A stretch of 11,862 bases of DNA, taken from CAYGWP01 sp964353455 (GTDB lineage Bacteria > Planctomycetota > Phycisphaerae > FEN-1346). The first letter of the stretch is position 1. Each line of letters begins with the position of its first letter. This document shows, one piece after another, positions 5,987 through 10,955 of this stretch. A program made the position numbers and the translations under genes. The DNA lies in NCBI GenBank assembly GCA_964353455.1, contig CAYGWP010000061.1:1-11862 (forward strand). The letters are read 5' to 3'. The notes under the pieces are model-generated. The model was not told the DNA's origin. It did no database searches and saw nothing but the letters and a program-made list of their open reading frames with translations.

Positions 5987-6820
5987 ATGGCCACAAGACG
6001 AAAACGCGAATGGTTCGATGATGATGCGTTCTGGCGGGATCTCTATCCCTTCATGTTCCCAGAGAGACGCTTCGCAGACACACCCGCGGAAATCGAAAAA
6101 GTCCTTTCGCTGACGAGGCCAACCGGCAAGACCGCTCTCGACCTGTGCTGCGGCCCCGGACGGTGCGCCATTGCACTCGCCCAACGAGGATTCGCCGTCA
6201 CGGGCGTGGACAGGACCGGTTACCTGCTGGACAAGGCCCGTGCGAAGGCAAGAACCGCCAAGGTCAAGGTGGAGTGGGTCAAGATGGACATGCGCGATTT
6301 TGTCCGACCAGACTGCTTCGACCTGGCGTTGAGCATGTTCGGGTCGTTCGGCTACTTCGAGGACAAAACACAGGACGTGGGCGTTCTCCGAAACATCTTC
6401 GCATCCCTGCGTCCCGCCGGGGTCTTCCTCGTTGAGGTCATGGGTAAGGAACGACTCGCGAAGATACTCCAGCCAACCACATCGGATGTTCTGCCTGACG
6501 GCACTATGCTCGTGCAGCGCCACGAGATATTCGACGATTGGACCCGCATTCGCAACGAATGGATACTATTCCGCAAGGGCAGGGCCAGGAGTTTCAAGTT
6601 CCACCACACACTCTACTCCGGTCAGGAAATGAGGGACAGACTGGAGCAAGCCGGTTTTGTCGATGTGAGACTCTACGGCAACCTTGACGGCGATGAGTAC
6701 GGTCCCGGTGCTCAGCGCCTGATCGCCGTTGCGCGCAAGCCTGGAGGTCCGAAAGCAACCCAGAGCCGAACCAGGGCATCCAGCGGCCACGCTAAGACGC
6801 GGTCACCATATCATTCGTGA
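5987..6820 (+). CDS. Class I SAM-dependent methyltransferase
   Basis: 277 aa from the ATG at 5987, which has GGGAG seven bases upstream. An in-frame ATG at 5948 lacks a ribosome binding site and adds a 13-residue stretch unlike the family. Motif I, the SAM-binding glycine loop, is LDLCCGPGR (51-59). The acidic residue after strand 2 is Asp75 (VTGVDRTGYL). MDMRDF (100-105) and the post-motif FDLALSMFGSFGYF (111-124) follow, so the Rossmann core is complete. The C-terminal half has the beta-rich FKFHHTLYSGQEMRDRLEQAGF region of Methyltransf_11/25-type enzymes. The last 25 residues or so are a basic, probably disordered tail. The substrate cannot be read from the sequence. The stop codon overlaps the next small ORF by 4 bases, and an attC-like site lies 86 bp further on, so this gene may be the cargo of an integron cassette. 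Confidence 0.88.
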   Translation: MATRRKREWFDDDAFWRDLYPFMFPERRFADTPAEIEKVLSLTRPTGKTALDLCCGPGRCAIALAQRGFAVTGVDRTGYLLDKARAKARTAKVKVEWVKMDMRDFVRPDCFDLALSMFGSFGYFEDKTQDVGVLRNIFASLRPAGVFLVEVMGKERLAKILQPTTSDVLPDGTMLVQRHEIFDDWTRIRNEWILFRKGRARSFKFHHTLYSGQEMRDRLEQAGFVDVRLYGNLDGDEYGPGAQRLIAVARKPGGPKATQSRTRASSGHAKTRSPYHS

Positions 6821-6912
6821 GCAGTGCGGCGATGGATGAGCCGCTGCGCAACATCTTCATGGCGGAGGCCGGCAGGCTTGGGGTAACTGTTGAAGGTATG
6901 AAAGAAGCCTAA
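6817..6912 (+). CDS. Short translationally coupled ORF ending inside the attC-like site
   Basis: A GTG at 6817 overlaps the methyltransferase stop in the arrangement GTGA, giving 31 residues (VSSAAMDEPLRNIFMAEAGR...EGMKEA). An inner ATG at 6832 would give 26. The peptide is helical and charged, with no family match that I recognise. The TAA stop (6910-6912) sits inside the GCCTAAC box of the candidate attC site. Stop codons embedded in, or abutting, the first core site are frequent in integron cassettes. It may be a real microprotein, the tail of an eroded gene, or non-coding. Confidence 0.4.
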   Translation: MSSAAMDEPLRNIFMAEAGRLGVTVEGMKEA

Positions 6913-7006
6913 CCATGCGCTTCACCTAACCGCGACCCGCGGTGTCGGTTTCTGGGAGTCTAGCGCTCGCCGGCGCGGGCCGGGCAGGTGAGATTGGTCG
7001 TTAGGC
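6907..7006 (+). other. Candidate integron attC recombination site
   Basis: This 100-bp site has outer boxes R'' GCCTAAC (6907-6913) and R' GTTAGGC (7000-7006), perfectly complementary and fitting the RYYYAAC / GTTRRRY consensus. Inside them L'' CTTCACCT (6920-6927) pairs with L' AGGTGAG (6986-6992) over 7 bp and leaves one extra T on the L'' arm, the extrahelical base typical of attC. The R-L spacers are 6 and 7 nt, close to the known 5-6. The interior (6928-6985) is GC-rich and partly self-complementary, including CCGCG-ACC-CGCGG at 6930-6942. The next gene starts 18 bp past R', as expected at a cassette junction. No integrase gene is in the window. Confidence 0.6.
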
Positions 7007-7024
7007 CTGTGGGAGGTAATGGCT

Positions 7025-8302
7025 ATGAGTGCGCAATCACCGTCTGAGGGGCAACCGCCTCCGAAGAAGAAGGGTTTGACGCCGGTGCAGATCGGCGCAG
7101 GGGTGGGCGCGGCGGCCGCATTGCTGTTCTTAATGGCACTCCGGGAACTGTCACGCCCGGTTGTGCCCCACGGTGGGGCGGGGGGCGTTGTCTCGAATCT
7201 CCTCCTGGGCGTGTGGGGTGCGGTTGGCGCGATGGCGGGTATGGCCGTCGTCGCCTTGGTGAGTTTCATTCGTCGGCGGAAAAAGAAGGCGGACGTTCAG
7301 GATCGCGCGGCCTCCGATGCCGGGTCGCAGCCGGCTGCCGCAGCGCCTCCCGCGCCGGGGCCGCAGGCCGAGGCAGGAGGGAACGGCATCCCGATCCTTC
7401 GCGTAGTTGCAGGAGTGGCAGCGCTGGTGTTCGCGGGGGTCCCGGCCTTAATGGCCATTCATGGCAGGCTGGCCTTGGTCGACCTGGCGCTGATGGGGGC
7501 ACTCGGGTTTATGTGCGCGTGGTACGCGGTTCGTGGGAGAAAAGGTCTCCCGCGTTTCCTCACGAAAACCAGCGATTTACACAATCCGGCGGCTCCTCCC
7601 GAAGAAGCCCCGACCTCATCCAAGCCGAGGCCGCCTCGAAAGTGGAGCGGACTGCTGCTCTTTCTGGGTATCCTGTACGTGCTTGCGGGGACCAATGCAG
7701 AATTGCAGGATGCGGTCGGCCGCGGCCCATTAGGCTCGATCCAACTCGTCGGCCTGGCCATTGTCATTTGGGCGGGCGTCTCCTTGAAGAGGGCCAAGCC
7801 GATCCGCCCGTGGGTTTTGCCTGTTGTCGGGGCTCCGCTGATTCTCTTCGCGATTCTTGCGATTTTCTTCTCGCCCGAACCCGTCGCCGCCCATGTTGAG
7901 CGCGGCAATACTTACATGACGCAGGGCGAGTTCGACAAGGCGATTGACGAGTTTACCAAGGCCATCACAATGGCCCCTAAGTTGGCGGTGCCCTACTACA
8001 ATCGCGGCAACGCTTACCTTAACAGCGAGGATCCAGACAAGGCCATCGCGGATTATTCGCGAGCCATCGAAATCGATCCGCGTAAGGCACAGTACTACAA
8101 TAACCGGGGTGCGGCACACTTGGTGGCGGAGAATTATCAGGCGGCAGTCGCCGACTTCACAGAGGCGATTCGGCTGAATGGCCGCCTCGCGCAGGCCTAC
8201 TTTGGAAGAAGTATGGCGCTGGCCGAACTTGGCGAAACCGCGCGATCAGAGGCCGACTTGGCAAGGGCCAGGGAACTTGATCCGAAGATTCCCAGGGAGT
8301 GA
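7025..8302 (+). CDS. Multi-TM protein with four C-terminal TPR repeats
   Basis: 425 aa from the ATG at 7025, eight bases after GGGAGG. A second ATG at 7019 lies only two bases from that site, so the inner one is preferred. Residues 1-18 are polar and basic (PPPKKKG). Hydrophobic segments lie near 20-38, 52-78, 120-140, 145-165, 205-222, 237-252 and 264-280, with a Pro/Ala-rich cytoplasmic-looking linker (about 85-115). From about 290 to the end there are four TPR units of 34 residues: RGNTYMTQGEFDKAIDEFTK, YNRGNAYLNSEDPDKAIADYS, NNRGAAHLVAENYQAAVADFT and a final GRSMALAELGETARSEADLA. TPRs mediate protein-protein contacts; partners are unknown. It begins directly after the attC-like site, so if it is a cassette gene it should end in another attC, and none was seen. 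Confidence 0.85.
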   Translation: MSAQSPSEGQPPPKKKGLTPVQIGAGVGAAAALLFLMALRELSRPVVPHGGAGGVVSNLLLGVWGAVGAMAGMAVVALVSFIRRRKKKADVQDRAASDAGSQPAAAAPPAPGPQAEAGGNGIPILRVVAGVAALVFAGVPALMAIHGRLALVDLALMGALGFMCAWYAVRGRKGLPRFLTKTSDLHNPAAPPEEAPTSSKPRPPRKWSGLLLFLGILYVLAGTNAELQDAVGRGPLGSIQLVGLAIVIWAGVSLKRAKPIRPWVLPVVGAPLILFAILAIFFSPEPVAAHVERGNTYMTQGEFDKAIDEFTKAITMAPKLAVPYYNRGNAYLNSEDPDKAIADYSRAIEIDPRKAQYYNNRGAAHLVAENYQAAVADFTEAIRLNGRLAQAYFGRSMALAELGETARSEADLARARELDPKIPRE

Positions 8303-8332
8303 CAACTTGGGTCAGGGTCGTTCCGGGCCTTT

Positions 8333-8351
8333 AAGGGTCCTGGACCCTTTT
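8333..8351 (+). terminator. Likely intrinsic terminator after the TPR gene
   Basis: AAGGGTCC and GGACCCTT form a perfect 8-base inverted repeat around a single T, followed by TTTTCTCTCTT. It begins 31 bp past the TPR stop codon. The effective loop would need to open to 3-5 nt, leaving about 6-7 paired bases, still adequate with the T-rich tail. Confidence 0.5.
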
Positions 8352-8440
8352 CTCTCTTGTCCCTTGCCGTTACCATGACGCAAACCGTTCCACGGCGCTG
8401 AATCTCGCGGCACCTGGCGGCATTGAATGCCGTTTTCCTT

Positions 8441-8469
8441 TTGACAGTTCCCCCTGCGGCCATTAGATT
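8441..8469 (+). promoter_or_regulatory. Sigma-70-type promoter of the histone-like gene
   Basis: A perfect -35 box TTGACA (8441-8446) and a -10 box TAGATT (8464-8469; four of six consensus bases) are separated by exactly 17 bp. Transcription would start near 8476, giving a leader of about 60 nt before the histone-like gene, whose AAAGGAG site lies at 8526-8532. This is the best promoter match in the window and fits a highly expressed nucleoid protein. Confidence 0.6.
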
Positions 8470-8538
8470 GGGTGTGTCGGGAACCTGCCGGGAGCGGCTT
8501 CTGGCAGGGCTTTCCACACTTTTCCAAAGGAGTGCGGC

Positions 8539-8706
8539 ATGGAGGCGTTCGACAAACTGAAGGCTCTGGTGGCCCAGGCTGAAGAAGAGGTCATAAAGGC
8601 GGATGCCGGCAACAAGGCGGCCGGCACGCGGGTGCGCAAGGCCATGCAGGACATCAAGGCGGCCGCCCAGGAAATCCGCATTAAAATCCTGGAAAAGCGC
8701 GTGTAG
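8539..8706 (+). CDS. Small histone H1/Hc1-like nucleoid protein
   Basis: 55 aa from the ATG at 8539 with AAAGGAG upstream. The peptide MEAFDKLKALVAQAEEEV, followed by GNKAAGTRVRKAMQDIKAAA and QEIRIKILEKRV, matches the N-terminal Hc1-type module found in chlamydial HctA and in short planctomycete and Bacteroidetes homologues (typical pattern KL..L...AE, GNK.AG.R.RK.MQ.IK..AQE.R). It is one amphipathic helical pair rich in Lys, Glu and Ala, and would bind and bridge DNA in the nucleoid. Many homologues add a Lys/Ala-rich tail; this one ends right after the module, so it is the short form. It is preceded by its own strong promoter and followed by an inverted repeat, so it is probably monocistronic. 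Confidence 0.85.
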   Translation: MEAFDKLKALVAQAEEEVIKADAGNKAAGTRVRKAMQDIKAAAQEIRIKILEKRV

Positions 8707-8741
8707 GACCGCGGGAACTGCCGTCCATAAGGGACGTGGGA

Positions 8742-8767
8742 ACGAAGGAGGGCGCCTCATCCTTCGT
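8742..8767 (+). terminator. Inverted repeat after the histone-like gene
   Basis: ACGAAGGA (8742-8749) and TCCTTCGT (8760-8767) pair perfectly around a 10-nt loop, 36 bp past the stop codon. The flanks add weaker complementarity (GGGAC at 8731 and GTCCC at 8774 and 8782). There is no strict T-tract. It may end the histone transcript or be another dispersed repeat; CCTTCGTGCCTTCGTCCC also shows short direct repetition. Confidence 0.4.
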
Positions 8768-8808
8768 GCCTTCGTCCCTTTGTCCCGGCGCTTTCTTGAG
8801 GAAGACGC

Positions 8809-9282
8809 ATGGCCCCCTCGTTGCTGGTGGACCTGTCGAAGATCGACCTCAATCGGGTTCTCATCCCGATCGAGGAGATTCGCCAGTGCAATCCGCACCG
8901 CTACGAGATGGAGATGCTGAGCGGGTGCATCCACCTGGACCCGGAGAAGGGGCAGATCGTGGCCTTTAAGGACGTGCGGGCGGATGAGTTCTGGGTCCGC
9001 GGGCACATTCCGGGGCGGCCCCTGATGCCGGGTGTGCTGATGATCGAGGCGGCGGCACAGATGTCGAGCCTGTACTATAAGCGCGTCCAGAAGGACCCGC
9101 GGTTCCTGGGGTTCGGCGGTGTGGACGGGGTGAAGTTCCGGGGGCAGGTTGTGCCGGGCGACCGGCTGCTCCTCTTGGGCCAGGCGATTGAGATTCGCAG
9201 CCGCCGCGCGGTCTTCGATACGCAGGGCGTCGTCGGCGACCGGATGGTATTTGAGGCGCGTATCACGGGCATGCCAATCTAG
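8809..9282 (+). CDS. FabZ/FabA-like 3-hydroxyacyl-ACP dehydratase
   Basis: 157 aa with a single hot-dog fold. The catalytic signature HIPGRPLMPGVLMIEAAAQ holds His66 and Glu80, equivalent to the active-site pair of FabZ/FabA enzymes. Other family traits are the N-terminal stretch IEEIRQCNPHRYEMEMLSG, and GVDGVKFRGQVVPGDRLLL in the second half (the FabZ KFR...V.PGD motif). The reaction is dehydration of 3-hydroxyacyl-ACP to trans-2-enoyl-ACP in the elongation cycle of fatty-acid synthesis, in the cytosol. The ATG at 8809 has GAGGAAG upstream. Length is close to normal FabZ (about 145-155 aa). The L34-like gene begins 14 bp downstream on the same strand, so the two probably share a transcript. 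Some bacteria have several paralogues, so a specialised lipid or polyketide role is possible. Confidence 0.9.
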   Translation: MAPSLLVDLSKIDLNRVLIPIEEIRQCNPHRYEMEMLSGCIHLDPEKGQIVAFKDVRADEFWVRGHIPGRPLMPGVLMIEAAAQMSSLYYKRVQKDPRFLGFGGVDGVKFRGQVVPGDRLLLLGQAIEIRSRRAVFDTQGVVGDRMVFEARITGMPI

Positions 9283-9296
9283 TCAGGGGACGGGCG

Positions 9297-9440
9297 ATGG
9301 GAATGGCAGGACGCAAGTTATTCAGTCATAAACACAAGAAGCGGACGGGGTTCCGGAAGCGCATGAAGACGCGCGGGGGTCGTGCGATCCTTAAGCGTCG
9401 CCGCAAGATCGGCCGACGGCTGCCGAGCGCGAGACACTAG
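9297..9440 (+). CDS. rpmH: Ribosomal protein L34-like (bL34)
   Basis: 47 aa, extremely basic. The stretch KHKKRTGFRKRMKTRGGRAI followed by LKRRRKIGRRL matches the bL34 signature (K-R-T-x-GFR-x-RM-x-T-x-x-GR-x-x-L-x-x-RR-x-K-GR). It would be a small protein of the large ribosomal subunit, wrapped in 23S rRNA. The ATG at 9297 has AGGGGA six bases upstream; a second ATG at 9303 is possible (45 aa). The N-terminus lacks the common MKRTYQPS opening. It sits 14 bp after the FabZ-like gene rather than in the usual rpmH-rnpA-dnaA neighbourhood, which is unusual. Its TAG overlaps the opposite-strand SDR stop. The symbol is given by similarity; if another rpmH exists elsewhere in the genome, this copy would be a paralogue. 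Confidence 0.8.
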   Translation: MGMAGRKLFSHKHKKRTGFRKRMKTRGGRAILKRRRKIGRRLPSARH

Positions 9441-10189
9441 GCCCCGCCGCCGGCCAGGTAGATCGTCTCGCCGGTGATGAAACCTTCCGTCTCTCCCGCC
9501 AGCCACAGCACCGCGCGGGCGATATCCTCGGGGTCGCCCAGTTTCCCGATCGGGACTTCCTGTCGGAACCGCTTCATCCGCTCCGGGTCCGTCGCCTTCT
9601 CGTGGAAGGGCGTGAGCGTAACGCCGGGGGCGATGGCGTTGACGCGGATGCCCGCGCCGGCCACCTCCTTCGCGAGGCCCTTCGTGAAGGTCACCAGCGC
9701 CCCCTTTGCGGTGGCGTAATGGACGGCGTTGCCGCCGCCGCCCGACCGTGCCGCCACGCTGGCGTTCAGGATGATGTTGCCGCGTTTCGCCTTGAGCATC
9801 CACGGCAGCGCCGCCCGAACGGTGTAGAAGACGCTGTCGAGGTTCAGGGCGACGACCTGGTGCCAGAGGCGGTCGGGCATCTTGGCGATGGGGCACCGCT
9901 TGACGAGTCCGCCGGCATTGGCGAAGAGGACGTCGATGCGGCCCATCGCCTTGGCGAAGTCCGCCGCCATCGCCCTGACCTGGTCGGGGTCGCACACATC
10001 GCATTCCAGAAGGACCGCGCGGCGGCCGAGTGCCTCGACGCGGGCCAACACGTCCTCGGCGGCCTTCTTCGAGTGGTAGTAGTTGATGCCGACGTCTGCC
10101 CCGGCCTTCGCCGCCATTACGGCCGTGGCCGCCCCGATGCCCGTCGATGCGCCCGTGATAAGGATGCTCTGCCCGCAAAGGTCGGTCAT
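9437..10189 (-). CDS. SDR-family NAD(P)-dependent oxidoreductase
   Basis: 250 aa from the ATG at 10189, which has GGAG six bases upstream; the longer open frame only crosses the neighbouring gene. It is a classical short-chain dehydrogenase: coenzyme loop TGASTGIG (13-20 region), CDVCD (63-67), NAGG (91-94), the catalytic tetrad Asn116, Ser144, Tyr158 and Lys162 (YATAK), then IRVNAIAPG (181-189) and a C-terminal GFITGETIYLAGGG. Residues after strand 2 (INYYHSKKAAED) suggest an NADP preference, as in FabG-like reductases. The substrate is not determinable. It may be a 3-oxoacyl-ACP reductase-like or sugar/alcohol dehydrogenase. It converges on the L34-like gene; the two stop codons share the bases CTAG. 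It is 79 bp downstream of the hydrogenase-protease gene on the same strand. Confidence 0.9.
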   Translation of the reverse strand: MTDLCGQSILITGASTGIGAATAVMAAKAGADVGINYYHSKKAAEDVLARVEALGRRAVLLECDVCDPDQVRAMAADFAKAMGRIDVLFANAGGLVKRCPIAKMPDRLWHQVVALNLDSVFYTVRAALPWMLKAKRGNIILNASVAARSGGGGNAVHYATAKGALVTFTKGLAKEVAGAGIRVNAIAPGVTLTPFHEKATDPERMKRFRQEVPIGKLGDPEDIARAVLWLAGETEGFITGETIYLAGGGA

Positions 10190-10268
10190 GGCAGATCTCC
10201 GATTATCGTCCCGACAAAGAGATGGCAACTTGATTATGCGCGCCGCACGGCGAAACGCAAGAGGCAGG

Positions 10269-10736
10269 TCAAGCGCCCGGCGAGGCCTGCGCGAGTTCCT
10301 CCAGCACCAGGTCAACGACCTTCGGCACGACGGCGGCAACCTCCGCCGAAAGGTCGAGGCCCGGCGCCATGTCCTTTGGGACCACGCCGAAGATGACCAC
10401 CGCGGCCGGCGCGCACCCCAACTGCCGGGCCATCGCCAGGGTCTCCAGGAGGCCCAACTGGTGGAGGGACATGTCGCGGGTTTCCTTGGCGGCCATCTCC
10501 TCGGGGCCGAACTTCAGGACCGTCCCTGGCGGGGCGTCGGACTGGACGGCGTCGATCACAAGACACAAGCGGCGGCCGGCGATCGTGTCGATGAGGTCGA
10601 TCCCGAACGTGCCGCCGTCATAGACTTCCACTTCCGCCGGCAGCGTGCGCTTCCGGATCTCCCGGACGACGTGGACGCCGACGCCTTCATCCCTGAGGAG
10701 GATGTTGCCGATTCCAAGAACCAGGATGGGTGTCAC
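10269..10736 (-). CDS. Hydrogenase maturation protease (HybD/HupD/HycI-type)
   Basis: 155 aa from the GTG at 10736, which has GGAGA eight bases upstream and gives the typical opening MTPILVLGIGN. A TTG at 10751 is the alternative and would add five residues. The family signature GIGNILLRDEGVGV is followed by DGGTFGIDLID and LVIDAVQSD. Glu17, Asp62 and His92 match the three nickel ligands of E. coli HybD (Glu16, Asp62, His93). Such enzymes trim the C-terminus of the [NiFe]-hydrogenase large subunit after nickel insertion, in the cytosol. No hydrogenase structural or hyp gene is in the window, so the partner must be encoded elsewhere. Residues IFGVVPKDMAPGLDLS are the usual substrate-contact region. 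Identification is firm; which hydrogenase isoform it serves is unknown. Confidence 0.9.
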   Translation of the reverse strand: MTPILVLGIGNILLRDEGVGVHVVREIRKRTLPAEVEVYDGGTFGIDLIDTIAGRRLCLVIDAVQSDAPPGTVLKFGPEEMAAKETRDMSLHQLGLLETLAMARQLGCAPAAVVIFGVVPKDMAPGLDLSAEVAAVVPKVVDLVLEELAQASPGA

Positions 10737-10808
10737 AGATGGATTCTCCAAGCCGGCGCCGCAGCGCGACCTTGCTTCAACGATAACACGTGCGGGCGTG
10801 ACTTGTGC

Positions 10809-10846
10809 AAAAAAACCGGGCGCGACCCGCCAAGACTAAGGGCGGG
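10809..10846 (-). terminator. Possible terminator of the SUMF1-fold gene
   Basis: On the minus strand CCCGCC (10846-10841) pairs with GGCGGG (10831-10826) around a 9-nt loop. A second small stem, CGGG/CCCG (10829-10817), follows, then seven T residues (10815-10809). It is about 110 bp past the stop of the SUMF1-fold gene and upstream of the protease gene. The long stem is 10 nt from the T-run and the adjacent one is only 4 bp, so the call is moderate. Confidence 0.4.
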
Positions 10847-10955
10847 CCACCCAACGTGACGCACTACAATCGCGCAACTCGGATGGTCAGGCGCCGGTCC
10901 TGTGCGCCATGAATCCCGCGCGTGCCTTCGGCGGGCGAGAAAGTGCAAAGGGTGA

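Noticed and set aside
8303..8540. Search for an attC site after the TPR gene
   Set aside because: No RYYYAAC / GTTRRRY pair was found; the structure present is a terminator-like hairpin instead. So cassette status of the TPR gene is not supported on its 3' side.
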